IMG/VR virus record: IMGVR_UViG_3300024520_000049
Span: 62,001-126,000 of that record
From: a virus
Reading direction: 5' to 3' (one strand)
DNA: 64,000 nt
Shown piece by piece: positions 25,968 through 33,566 of the stretch. How positions within the stretch are numbered: position 1 is the first letter of the stretch; each line of letters begins with the position of its first letter. The translations under genes and the position numbers were made by a program. The notes under the pieces were generated by a model. That model was given only the letters and a program-made list of their open reading frames with translations. It searched no databases and was not told the DNA's origin.

Positions 25968-26256
25968 GCATCAGCCTGTGGTGATCATCGTCACCGAAGA
26001 CGAGAGCAAACTCACGAGACTATGCCAGCAACTGCGCGAAGGTGGATGCAAACCTTTCGGGTTTACGTCCTGCCGCGGGGCGCAGACAGCACTTGCCGTC
26101 CTGGCGCCAGAATTGGCGATAGTGGACATAGGCCTAGAAAAAGAGTATAGTTGCAAAGACTTCAGGGATGAGCTGAGCAAATCAGCAATCCCTGTTGCGG
26201 TAATTTCAGAGGATCTTGGGGAGGCCCTTGCGGGCGCCCGCAATTTACTGAGGTAG
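25933..26256 (+). CDS. receiver-like (response-regulator fold) protein
   Basis: 107 aa from ATG 25933, overlapping the end of the previous gene by 35 bp. The pattern PVVIIVTEDESKLTRLCQQL (acidic pair E22-D23), LAIVDIGL (D65 at the phosphorylation position) and IPVAVISEDLGEAL follows the CheY-type receiver layout. The usual conserved lysine and Ser/Thr switch residues are not evident, so it is probably a degenerate or non-phosphorylated receiver. Possible use in rewiring host signalling is speculative. Confidence 0.45.
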   Translation: MAENKDLSGLGEHQPVVIIVTEDESKLTRLCQQLREGGCKPFGFTSCRGAQTALAVLAPELAIVDIGLEKEYSCKDFRDELSKSAIPVAVISEDLGEALAGARNLLR

Positions 26257-26261
26257 ATGTT

Positions 26262-27173
26262 ATGAATAGGTCGATAACCCTAATGTCTGTTATGATCCTG
26301 GCGCTGTTCAAAACATGTGCGCCAGCGAACCCCACTGGCCCCGCCGTGGACCCGACGACGACCATTCAGCAGCAGGTGCAGCAGAGCCGGACAGTCGGCA
26401 AGCAAGTCACCAACTCCGGAGAGAGTGTTCAGAAGGACGCTCAGGACATTTTGAAAGAGGCTGACAAAGCTCAGTCCAAACTGCCGGCCGAAGCGCAGCG
26501 CGCAGTATCCCCTCACCTAAATAAGATCAAGCAGCACGCTGGGTCTATAACAACCGAAGCTGAGAAAATAAAACAATTAGGTCTGCAGTTGGGTCAAGTT
26601 GCTGCAAACCTCGAAGCCAGCATTGTGGAGGTGGACCAACTGAAGTCGTTTAATAGCGATCAGGCCTCTCAGCTAGACACGAAAGACGCCCAGATAGAGG
26701 CGCTCGAAAAAGAACTGACGAATGTTAAAGCAGAGAAGAACAACTACCTGAAGTATCTGGTGGTGGCCGGGGCGTTGCTCATGGCTATCAGCATTACGCT
26801 GTGTTTCGTGGTGAACAACCCGAAGATGGTGTATGGCGCCGTTGGCGGCCTGATACTGATTTTAGTAGCGCTATTCGTTCAAGCTCTCACAAAGTACTTT
26901 ATCTGGGTAGGACTAGCGGGGGGGCTGACGATCGTCGGTCTGGTGATCTGGCAAGTTCTTGAGTATCGTAGCAAGCATCACGCCTTAGAGGAGGTCGTAG
27001 AGACCACCGAACTGGCTAAGGATGGCCTATCAGCCAAAGAGCGTTTGAGGCTCTTCGGCACTGGGGCTGACCATGGGCATATAGGCAACATGCAAAGCAA
27101 GGGCACACACAAAGAAGTGTCTAAGATACGGAACCGGAAAAAGCACAAGTGGGAGCCGACTATAGCGTTTTGA
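26262..27173 (+). CDS. membrane protein with coiled coil and three transmembrane helices
   Basis: 303 aa, RBS TGAGG. N-terminal hydrophobic segment ending near LFKTCAPA (residues 1-21); this may be a signal peptide, though the Cys context is not a good lipobox. Residues about 35-160 are charged and heptad-like (coiled coil). Three hydrophobic helices lie at about 162-184, 189-209 and 212-233, then a basic tail. It could be a lysis-associated or membrane-anchoring protein. No family recognised. Confidence 0.55.
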   Translation: MNRSITLMSVMILALFKTCAPANPTGPAVDPTTTIQQQVQQSRTVGKQVTNSGESVQKDAQDILKEADKAQSKLPAEAQRAVSPHLNKIKQHAGSITTEAEKIKQLGLQLGQVAANLEASIVEVDQLKSFNSDQASQLDTKDAQIEALEKELTNVKAEKNNYLKYLVVAGALLMAISITLCFVVNNPKMVYGAVGGLILILVALFVQALTKYFIWVGLAGGLTIVGLVIWQVLEYRSKHHALEEVVETTELAKDGLSAKERLRLFGTGADHGHIGNMQSKGTHKEVSKIRNRKKHKWEPTIAF

Positions 27174-27245
27174 TCTTCTTTCGCGTTAATGAGTGACCTT
27201 CCAGCCTCCGGGCTGGCGCACACAGAACAGAACGTGGAGATCAGA

Positions 27246-28640
27246 ATGGCCGCAAAATCAGAGTACCCTCTTTACGCCCCGAAAGTCGCGAGGTTTTTAC
27301 AGCAGGGCCTTATTACTAGGGAAATTGCAAAAAAGCTTCGAAAACCTTACGGGACAGTGTATGTCTGGGTAACGAAGGTTAGGAAGGATCCGGATTTCAA
27401 CAGCGCTTTGGCGCCTGGGCCCCAGGCAAAGGTCGTAGCGCCCCTCCCCACCACCCGTAATGCAAAAGTTGGCGCTACCTTTGTGGCCAACGGGGATGAA
27501 GCCAAAGCAGTGCTGACCTCCAAGCGCGTAAGCACCCTGGAGGATCTCATCACAGCCTGCAACATCGACACAGACTACTGGGAGGTCGTTCAGTGGGACT
27601 GCAAGGTGTGGGAGATGGGCAGGAAGTCCAAGGTCTCTGACATGAGCTGGGAAGCCGGTGTAGCCACAGGCTCCTCGAAGGACGACGGTAAAATCTTCGT
27701 CCAGCCGCTTTATTCGGTCGCCGCCAGGTTAAGGAAGAAGCACGAAGCGACTTCCCGGGAGGTGGCTGATTACCTTGAGCAGCTCATGGTGAGCAAGCCT
27801 AAGCGGAAGTTCAATTACGAGGCCATTAACCGCAATGCTGACAACACGTTAGAGATAATGCTCCCCGACCTGCATCTCGGCCGCCTAAGCTGGGGCGAGG
27901 AGACAGGGGACGAGGACTACGACCTGGATAAGGCAATCCGCCTGATGCAGCACGCCATCCGCTTCCTGGTCGGCGAGGCTGATGACCGGGTACGCAAGGT
28001 GCTCATCCCTGTCGGGAATGATTACTTCAACAGTGACAGCTGGCGTAATGAGACGACCAAGGGAACACCGCAGCACGAGAGCTGTCGCTGGCAGCGCAGC
28101 TTCCGCGAGGGCGTAGACGCCATGCTTGAAGTTGTAGAAGAGATTGCTACCTTATACGAGGTAGATCTGATGGTGATACCCGGTAACCACGATACCGAAC
28201 GGTCCTTCTATATGGGTGAGTGCATGCGGCACTACTTCCGGGGGAATCGGCGGGTGACTGTGGATAATGCCGCAACGACACGGAAGTACCGGCAGTTCGG
28301 CGTCACATTGGTGGGATATACCCACGGAGACGCTGAACGGCCTAAAGACTTGCCAATGCTGCTGGCGCATCAAGCTCCGGAGGCTTGGGCAACTTCCCTG
28401 ATTCGGGAATGGCATCATGGCCATTTTCACCATGAGAAAGACATAGACATGCAGGGCGTGCGCTTACGATATTTCAGTTCTTTGGCGCCACCTAGTGCAT
28501 GGGAGTCAAAGAAAGGCTATGTTACATCGATTAGGGCTGGGCAGGCGATACAGTACGATCCCGCGCACGGGCCCTGCAGACAATACAACTGGTTCCCGGT
28601 CTTAGAGGCCGCGGCACGGCAACGAAAACGAAAGAGGTAA
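27246..28640 (+). CDS. calcineurin-like metallophosphoesterase with N-terminal HTH
   Basis: 464 aa from ATG 27246, which has GTGGAG upstream; an in-frame ATG at 27189 would add 19 residues. Residues about 5-45 look like a helix-turn-helix (LITREIAKKLRKPYGTVYVW). From residue 208 the metallophosphoesterase metal motifs appear in order: PDLHLG (D208, H210), GND (D259), GNHD (313-316) and HGHFHH (near 390-395). These coordinate a dinuclear metal for phosphoester hydrolysis, typically of nucleotides or nucleic acids. The HTH suggests targeting to DNA, which is inferred. Confidence 0.8.
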   Translation: MAAKSEYPLYAPKVARFLQQGLITREIAKKLRKPYGTVYVWVTKVRKDPDFNSALAPGPQAKVVAPLPTTRNAKVGATFVANGDEAKAVLTSKRVSTLEDLITACNIDTDYWEVVQWDCKVWEMGRKSKVSDMSWEAGVATGSSKDDGKIFVQPLYSVAARLRKKHEATSREVADYLEQLMVSKPKRKFNYEAINRNADNTLEIMLPDLHLGRLSWGEETGDEDYDLDKAIRLMQHAIRFLVGEADDRVRKVLIPVGNDYFNSDSWRNETTKGTPQHESCRWQRSFREGVDAMLEVVEEIATLYEVDLMVIPGNHDTERSFYMGECMRHYFRGNRRVTVDNAATTRKYRQFGVTLVGYTHGDAERPKDLPMLLAHQAPEAWATSLIREWHHGHFHHEKDIDMQGVRLRYFSSLAPPSAWESKKGYVTSIRAGQAIQYDPAHGPCRQYNWFPVLEAAARQRKRKR

Positions 28641-28645
28641 GTATC

Positions 28646-29827
28646 ATGTCAGATGAGTTCGACGACGATTTTCTTATGGACATCCCGATGCCGGACGAGT
28701 CATCGGCCAATCGGGATATCATCGAGGACGAGTGTAATGTCGCGAAAAAGATGGCCTTCATCGGCCTGGGGCAGGCCGGCAGCAGGATCGCGGAAGCGTT
28801 TCACAAGTTGGGCTACCGGCGCGTCTGTGTCGTCAACACAGCGGTCCAGGATCTGGCGTCCATCGACCTACCGGAAGAGAACAAGCTTCTGATGGCGATC
28901 GATGAAGGCGGTGCTGGCAAGCATCCGGACATAGGCGCCAAAGCTGCTGCCCAGTACCGCGAAGACATCTACGACCTGATGAGGAAGTCGTTCGGCAAGG
29001 AGTTCGATCGTATCATGGTGTGTGCTGGCACCGGTGGCGGTACGGGCGGAGGCTCCTGGTCAGTAGTTCTGGACATTGCGCACGAGTTCGCCCAGACTCT
29101 GCGCATCGAAGAGGAGACAGGTGACACTGTCGTCGGCATGATCGCAACTATCCCTATGCTAAGCGAGGGACCTGCTGTGAACGCCAACTCATCGGAAGCC
29201 CTCGATCAGATGCTCCCACTGGCTGGCGTTGGCCGGTCAAAGACACGCACAGTCAGTCCGCTCGTGCTCGTCGACAATGAGCGCATCGAGGCACTCTACC
29301 GGAACGTCCCCGCCGCGAAGTTCTGGGGCGTAGCGAACAAGAGCATCGCAAGCCTGTTCCACCTGTTCAATAGCGTAGCTGCTAAAGACTCGGAGTATAG
29401 CACCTTTGATGCTGCGGACCTGGACGACGTCCTGGGCTCAGGTGTGATTACCTTCGGCGCAACAGGGATCGGAGCGTACAAGAACCACGGCGACGTTGCC
29501 AAGGCCATCAGGGACAACCTGAAGGGTAACGTACTGGTATCCAACCTTGACGTCGGTGTCGCAGAGAAAGCTGCCTGCGTGTTCATCGCGAGTCAAGATG
29601 TGCTGGATGAGATCCCGCAGGCGTACCTGGAGCACGGGTACGAGATGCTTGGTCGGCTGATGGGGGGCGGAGCAGCCATCCACCGTGGGATATATAAAGG
29701 CGGCGGCAACGGTAACCTGAGAGTATACACAATGCTCGGCGAGCTGGGGGTACCCACAGAGCGCCTGGAGCAGATCGCCAAGAAAGGCGATTGGTGGCCA
29801 AAAATACTCGGTAAGAAGCGTAAGTAA
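28646..29827 (+). CDS. FtsZ/tubulin-like GTPase
   Basis: 393 aa. A GTP-binding fold of the tubulin/FtsZ superfamily: IGLGQAGSRI (39-48) at the first nucleotide loop; DEGGAGKHPDIGAKAA (86-101), corresponding to the FtsZ T3 loop; tubulin signature CAGTGGGTGGGS (126-137); and FDAADLDDVL (254-263) at the position of the catalytic T7 loop, with acidic residues kept. An acidic N-terminal tail of about 30 aa and a basic C-terminal tail (KILGKKRK) flank the core. Some large phages use tubulin relatives to centre or move replicating DNA. Whether this one polymerises is not visible from sequence. It is followed by a promoter/terminator cassette. Confidence 0.85.
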   Translation: MSDEFDDDFLMDIPMPDESSANRDIIEDECNVAKKMAFIGLGQAGSRIAEAFHKLGYRRVCVVNTAVQDLASIDLPEENKLLMAIDEGGAGKHPDIGAKAAAQYREDIYDLMRKSFGKEFDRIMVCAGTGGGTGGGSWSVVLDIAHEFAQTLRIEEETGDTVVGMIATIPMLSEGPAVNANSSEALDQMLPLAGVGRSKTRTVSPLVLVDNERIEALYRNVPAAKFWGVANKSIASLFHLFNSVAAKDSEYSTFDAADLDDVLGSGVITFGATGIGAYKNHGDVAKAIRDNLKGNVLVSNLDVGVAEKAACVFIASQDVLDEIPQAYLEHGYEMLGRLMGGGAAIHRGIYKGGGNGNLRVYTMLGELGVPTERLEQIAKKGDWWPKILGKKRK

Positions 29828-29852
29828 AAGGACTTAATAAACGCCTCTTCGT

Positions 29853-29861
29853 TGCTATAAT
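29853..29861 (+). promoter_or_regulatory. extended -10 promoter
   Basis: TGC followed by a perfect TATAAT (29856-29861) forms an extended -10 element. No good -35 box is seen 17 bp upstream (CTTAAT). Transcription should begin near 29868 and reach the terminator about 85 nt later. The core GCTATAATATA is shared with the promoter at 12611. Confidence 0.65.
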
Positions 29862-29867
29862 ATATAA

Positions 29868-29958
29868 GTGGATGTTGCTATTTATCAGGCTGTTAATAGC
29901 GATCTTCACTTAAAAATGGGTAGCCCGCCAAGACTAACATCTTGGCGGGCTTTTTTTT
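29868..29958 (+). ncRNA. candidate short transcript or attenuated leader
   Basis: About 90 nt between an extended -10 promoter and a perfect terminator hairpin. No ORF with an RBS is present. Same architecture as 12646-12729. Either a small RNA or a leader whose readthrough feeds the gene at 29986. Confidence 0.4.
29922..29958 (+). terminator. rho-independent terminator, 12-bp perfect stem
   Basis: AGCCCGCCAAGA (29922-29933) pairs perfectly with TCTTGGCGGGCT (29940-29951) around a 6-nt loop and is followed by a run of Ts to 29958. Confidence 0.95.
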
Positions 29959-29985
29959 GTGTGCCAACAAAAAATAGGAGGAGAA

Positions 29986-30372
29986 ATGAGAATTTCTAAA
30001 CCAACGTGGACTGGAGATTATGACCAGCACCAACTGCGACCCTGGGAACAAGTTGCCGTCCATGAGTTTATGGTGGACGGCAGCCGTCACGGGATCACGA
30101 AGATGACAGTAAAGGCCAACGAAGTCCTCTGCGTGGTGCGCGGGGAGCTGGTCGTTATTGACAGGGAGCTTCTCACCGAGGAGCGTCCCAACTGCTCGTT
30201 GGAGCAGGTGATGCTGGACGTCGCACAGGAGATCGAGTTCCTCTGGGACGTGCTCGTCTTGGACAAGGGGCTGGATAAGTTCATGTGCGATATGCGTGAA
30301 CAGAGCCTGGGTATGCTGGCAGAGATGCTCCTGTCTCCAACCTCAGGACAGCGGCCAGATCTGATGAATTGA
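29986..30372 (+). CDS. hypothetical protein
   Basis: 128 aa from ATG 29986, which has a strong AGGAGG RBS. It sits 27 bp behind the terminator. N-terminal Trp/Pro-rich segment (RISKPTWTGDYDQHQLRPWEQ), a central strand pair (ITKMTVKANEVLCVVRGELVVID) and a C-terminal acidic helix. No family recognised. It converges with the reverse-strand terminase gene. Confidence 0.5.
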   Translation: MRISKPTWTGDYDQHQLRPWEQVAVHEFMVDGSRHGITKMTVKANEVLCVVRGELVVIDRELLTEERPNCSLEQVMLDVAQEIEFLWDVLVLDKGLDKFMCDMREQSLGMLAEMLLSPTSGQRPDLMN

Positions 30373-30376
30373 ACTA

Positions 30377-30402
30377 TGCACTATATTACCCCGTATAGTG
30401 CA
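30377..30402. other. perfect 9-bp inverted repeat between convergent genes
   Basis: TGCACTATA (30377-30385) and TATAGTGCA (30394-30402) form a perfect stem with an 8-nt loop, right after the stop of the forward gene. No U-tract follows in either direction. It may stabilise 3' ends, block readthrough or be a protein-binding site. Confidence 0.6.
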
Positions 30403-30440
30403 GGGGCCTTGCAGGGCAACCTGTTAGGCCCCACCTTTTC
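30403..30440 (+). terminator. hairpin with GCAA tetraloop, likely terminator
   Basis: GGGGCCT pairs with AGGCCCC, with an inner CAGG-GCAA-CCTG stem capped by a GNRA-type tetraloop, followed by ACCTTTTCC. It is placed to stop forward transcription before the opposing terminase gene. Confidence 0.65.
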
Positions 30441-30459
30441 CGGCAGCCGCCGGCGCCTT

Positions 30460-32214
30460 TTAGATGCTGTTACTCATCTGCATCAACATGTCAATGTCGA
30501 TGTTATCCTCTTGCGAGAAGTCAACCCCTCCGAAGTCCGCAGAGGTCTCTGGAGTGACGTTGAGCAGAGGATGCTGTACCAGCCGGTACAGGACCAACAT
30601 AGCAAATGCTAGGGCGTGGCAGAAATCGTCAGGTTTCGCAGGATCGCGTACAAACTTTTTAAGTGTCATACCCGAGCTCTTCTCCACAAGTTCCTCGTAT
30701 GGGGAGAGCAAGTCACAGGTGTAGTGCCTGGATTCGTTGATGTCGGGGAACCACATACGCTTATTGCGGATGTTGTAGAAAAGCACACCCAGTGCAGTAT
30801 TGCGGTCAACCGTCCACAACGTGTTGCCGTGCATCTCTTTGCTGGACATAAATTTGTTCTGGTTCACATACATGATTTGAACAACCCGGTGGTTCCGATT
30901 GCGCAGTAAAGCGTTGTTCAAATAGCCGACCCCGAAGTCAGGTGCGACAAAGTCACATCTGTACATCATGGAGAGGCGGCCAATGTCATGAACCGTTTCC
31001 TCGATATCCTGCCCTACGTACCGCCGGGCGTAGAGTACATGGATCTCCCCTCCGTGGGTAATCCCACAAACAACAGCAACTGTAAAGGACGTTATCTCTG
31101 CAATTCCCCAGTCAACCCCTAATACGCGGTATGCGTAGTTCTGGTGGATCTTAAATAACTCCTCGTGGCTCCCCAGTACGGAAACATCGTCAATATCCTG
31201 CTGGGTTATGAGCCGCACCCCTACGTCACTGGAGATCCCCAGGATTTCCGTAAAGATCGTTGAAGGCGGAAGCTTGGCGATCTTGTCCACGATCTTCGAC
31301 CACTTGTTGATGTCGTAGACCATCGCCGGCAGAACGATCTGCGGCACGTGGAACCCCGGGAACTCATCAGCAAGATCTGGATGTGCATGTACCCACTTGC
31401 CTTCACGGATGTTAAGCAGCTTGGAGCACTTGGTGCAGATCGGGCCGCGCGCGGATATCATATCCAGCACGTTGTTCTCTCTGGTCGGGATGTTCCAGTG
31501 ATTGCAGCCCGAGCATTTGGTGGCCCACTCGCCTTTGGAGCTTTGCCTCCACAGGTGCTCAATGGTGTTATCAGTAGTTTTGGCTGTCCCGGTGAACCGC
31601 CGTAGCCCGTAAGCTGAGTTGGATAATGACTCAGAAATAATCGGGATATGGTCGGTGAGCTGGTCTTGGACCTCATCAAAGTCGATGCGGTCAGCAGTAA
31701 TACCACGGGCACGGTCCGAGGTGGTCTTGGCGTATGTAAGCTGGATTGTCGCACCGTTGCTGAAGCTTTGGTGCATGACCGACTTCGTAATGCCGGCACC
31801 CTTACGGCCGATAGCCCGCATTAGCTCCTTGTCCTGCAGCATCATTGCGGGGCCGCAGGTACTGATCGCTTCCTTTAGGTACAGCATGCTGTAGCGTTGG
31901 GACTGTGATTGAAGAGGAGCAACAAACAGCGTCTGGAAGTTTGGCAGCTGGACGCTGTCTAAAACCTCCGATCTACTCAGATTCGTGGACTTCGCCACCT
32001 GGCGGCCGCACATCCAAATTTCATTGGGTGCGTACTGTTTCGCGTACATCTGCTTAAATTGGGGGTAGTCATCGAGGGTGTAAGGTTCTCCCCGAATGGA
32101 GAATAGGTGGGGTAGAAGTTCGTCACGACTGAAGTCGGCGACGAGGTCTTCTATGCCGCCCTCGTCGGCTCTTTTTCGTATAGCTTGTAACAATTCAACA
32201 GCGGAGGAGCTCAT
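30460..32214 (-). CDS. terL: terminase large subunit (GpA-like)
   Basis: 584 aa on the reverse strand. It drives DNA packaging with an ATPase and cuts DNA with a nuclease domain. Walker A is CGRQVAKST (69-77), with Ala where Gly is usual; Walker B is RIDFDEVQD with catalytic E181. A zinc ribbon (C234, C237, C260, C263) sits between ATPase and nuclease, as in lambda GpA-type terminases. Nuclease acidic residues: VLGVDWG (D368), APDFGVG (D426) and KPDDFCHA (D529/D530). No small subunit was recognised nearby. GAGGT lies before the start. Confidence 0.93.
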   Translation of the reverse strand: MSSSAVELLQAIRKRADEGGIEDLVADFSRDELLPHLFSIRGEPYTLDDYPQFKQMYAKQYAPNEIWMCGRQVAKSTNLSRSEVLDSVQLPNFQTLFVAPLQSQSQRYSMLYLKEAISTCGPAMMLQDKELMRAIGRKGAGITKSVMHQSFSNGATIQLTYAKTTSDRARGITADRIDFDEVQDQLTDHIPIISESLSNSAYGLRRFTGTAKTTDNTIEHLWRQSSKGEWATKCSGCNHWNIPTRENNVLDMISARGPICTKCSKLLNIREGKWVHAHPDLADEFPGFHVPQIVLPAMVYDINKWSKIVDKIAKLPPSTIFTEILGISSDVGVRLITQQDIDDVSVLGSHEELFKIHQNYAYRVLGVDWGIAEITSFTVAVVCGITHGGEIHVLYARRYVGQDIEETVHDIGRLSMMYRCDFVAPDFGVGYLNNALLRNRNHRVVQIMYVNQNKFMSSKEMHGNTLWTVDRNTALGVLFYNIRNKRMWFPDINESRHYTCDLLSPYEELVEKSSGMTLKKFVRDPAKPDDFCHALAFAMLVLYRLVQHPLLNVTPETSADFGGVDFSQEDNIDIDMLMQMSNSI

Positions 32215-32232
32215 AAAAGACAGACCTCAGGT

Positions 32233-32262
32233 ATTGTGGAATCTTGGCGCATTTGTCGTCAA
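32233..32262 (-). promoter_or_regulatory. candidate promoter for the terminase gene
   Basis: On the reverse strand TTGACG (32262-32257) is followed after 18 bp by CACAAT (32238-32233), directly upstream of the terminase start. Confidence 0.45.
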
Positions 32263-32309
32263 TTCCGCATTCGCTGCATCGGCAGCTACTTTGGGCGGTG
32301 TAATAGTTC

Positions 32310-32338
32310 TTGTTTCGGACCTGTGTAGAGATTATAAT
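32310..32338 (+). promoter_or_regulatory. forward promoter, divergent from terminase
   Basis: TTGTTT (32310-32315), a 17-bp spacer and perfect TATAAT (32333-32338). It drives a short unit with a small ORF and a strong terminator. Confidence 0.65.
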
Positions 32339-32375
32339 ACACAAGAGGCAGATTGTCTACTTTTAGGAGGCCGAG

Positions 32376-32564
32376 ATGAGGAACTTGAGTGCCAATCAAT
32401 ATCGTCGGAGGAAGAAACTACTTCGGACTGATAGAGAACTTGAGGATACGTATTTGACGACAAATGTGAGATGGGAAACAGGAACAGCGTTGACGCACAA
32501 GAGAAAGGACAGGCTGCGCCGCACTGAATGGTTGGTGCTTGCGCAGCAGTCGTGCTCCTGCTAA
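32376..32564 (+). CDS. small basic protein in its own transcription unit
   Basis: 62 aa, ATG with AGGAGG 5 nt upstream, 38 nt after a TATAAT promoter. It has many Arg and Lys residues (YRRRKKLLRT, HKRKDRLRR) and ends in CSC. No family recognised. It may be a nucleic-acid-binding peptide or an early host-takeover protein, since it has its own promoter and terminator; that is inference. Confidence 0.5.
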   Translation: MRNLSANQYRRRKKLLRTDRELEDTYLTTNVRWETGTALTHKRKDRLRRTEWLVLAQQSCSC

Positions 32565-32639
32565 CCGCACTTGCGGGTAGGAGCAGTGGCAGATCGAAGG
32601 CTTATTGTGAGGCCTTAAAACAACAACAGTCGAGTAAGA

Positions 32640-32673
32640 AGCCGCCTCGGAAATAAAACCGAGGCGGCTTTTT
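32640..32673 (+). terminator. rho-independent terminator, 11-bp stem
   Basis: AGCCGCCTCGG (32640-32650) pairs with CCGAGGCGGCT (32659-32669) around an 8-nt A-rich loop, followed by TTTT. It closes the unit starting at the promoter near 32310. Confidence 0.93.
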
Positions 32674-32692
32674 CCGTCTAAAGGAGGGGAGT

Positions 32693-33046
32693 ATGCTAGC
32701 GCTACTACTCGTGGCCACTGGGGTCGCTATATCGTGGAGGGTCCAACAAAAGCCGTTCACAGTATGGGAAGCTCAAGTGGGTGCTATTAGAAATAGCCGC
32801 CAAAATGCTCATACTCGTGAGGTGCAAAATATAGCGATACAGCGTGTCGTTGATAAGCACCGAATTCACACAGTACTGACCGGCGAACAGGCGACATCAA
32901 AGTCATTCGCGGACAGGCTGAGCGCTCAGGATCTGGATGATCTGGGCAAATTAGTGGATGGTGGCGAGGTTGCAGATCGCGCCACAGCTGAGATAAACCT
33001 CGGCGTAATTAAGGTTTTATCTAAACCTAAGAAGGAGAAAAAATGA
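32693..33046 (+). CDS. small membrane-anchored protein
   Basis: 117 aa, RBS GGAGGGG. One N-terminal hydrophobic helix (LALLLVATGVAISW, residues 2-15), then a charged soluble part with a possible coiled coil and a Lys-rich end (SKPKKEKK). The topology resembles inner-membrane spanins or other anchors. No catalytic motif. Overlaps the next gene by 4 bp (ATGA), so the two may work together. Confidence 0.55.
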   Translation: MLALLLVATGVAISWRVQQKPFTVWEAQVGAIRNSRQNAHTREVQNIAIQRVVDKHRIHTVLTGEQATSKSFADRLSAQDLDDLGKLVDGGEVADRATAEINLGVIKVLSKPKKEKK

Positions 33047-33462
33047 CTTCTGAAACAAAAGTACTCGGACTGGGCGTGGCTGCCTTGGCTGTACTTGATG
33101 GTGGAATTGTAGACTTTGTTGTTCGCGCCACCAGCGGCACTGCAGTGTATTGCAGCAATCAGTATCTATGTAGCGGACTCCTTAAGGAAACCGTGGAAAC
33201 CCTGGATACGCGGTTGAGCCTGCTGGAGAAAAACAGCGCAAGTGCAGAAGAGATTGCCGCGCTTAAACGCCTCAAGGATGTGTTTAAGCGCGACGTCAAA
33301 TACGTAGAGGTCAGCTCTACGTGCTGGGCGGCGGGGACGTTTCTGTTCCCGTCTTTCGGTATCACCGCTATGGCTGTGTACGCCTTCTGGCGCTACATGG
33401 CACTGCAGAAGCATCGGGGCCTGTTGCTGGATATTCCAGCAGCTCCAGCGCCCGCACTCTGA
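33043..33462 (+). CDS. two-helix membrane protein, possible holin-like
   Basis: 139 aa, RBS AAGGAG. Two hydrophobic regions (about 7-28 and 92-114, the latter CWAAGTFLFPSFGITAMAVY) flank a charged coiled-coil-like middle (LKETVETLDTRLSLLEKN). Small size, two membrane segments and the coupled membrane-anchored neighbour fit a lysis or membrane-remodelling role. Not decisive. Confidence 0.5.
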   Translation: MTSETKVLGLGVAALAVLDGGIVDFVVRATSGTAVYCSNQYLCSGLLKETVETLDTRLSLLEKNSASAEEIAALKRLKDVFKRDVKYVEVSSTCWAAGTFLFPSFGITAMAVYAFWRYMALQKHRGLLLDIPAAPAPAL

Positions 33463-33472
33463 ACCCCAAGCC

Positions 33473-33530
33473 ACCAAAACCTCGTGCCTCTCACTTAACG
33501 GTGAGCTTGGCGCGAGGTTTTGGTATTTCT
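33473..33530 (+). terminator. long hairpin, weak terminator
   Basis: ACCAAAACCTCG (33473-33484) pairs perfectly with CGAGGTTTTGGT (33513-33524); inner GCC/GGC and CTCAC/GTGAG pairs extend it. A broken T-tract (ATTTCTAT) follows. A promoter-like sequence begins inside the stem. Confidence 0.6.
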
Positions 33531-33535
33531 ATATG
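33507..33535 (+). promoter_or_regulatory. candidate promoter overlapping the hairpin
   Basis: TTGGCG (33507-33512), a 17-bp spacer and TATATG (33530-33535), each box a 4/6 match, about 32 bp before the DUF932-like gene. Confidence 0.35.
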
Positions 33536-33566
33536 TAAACATTTCATTAGCTATTGGAGACATAAA

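Noticed and set aside
28531-28761. Short reverse-strand ORFs across the metallophosphoesterase and FtsZ-like starts
   Set aside because: They cross two coupled forward genes with clear domains, have no RBS and no domain, and mirror forward codon use.
32553-32585. tRNA-like hairpin (TGCTCCT/AGGAGCA with an inner CCGC/GCGG pair)
   Set aside because: It lacks D- and T-arms, an anticodon loop and a CCA end. A simple stem-loop is more likely.
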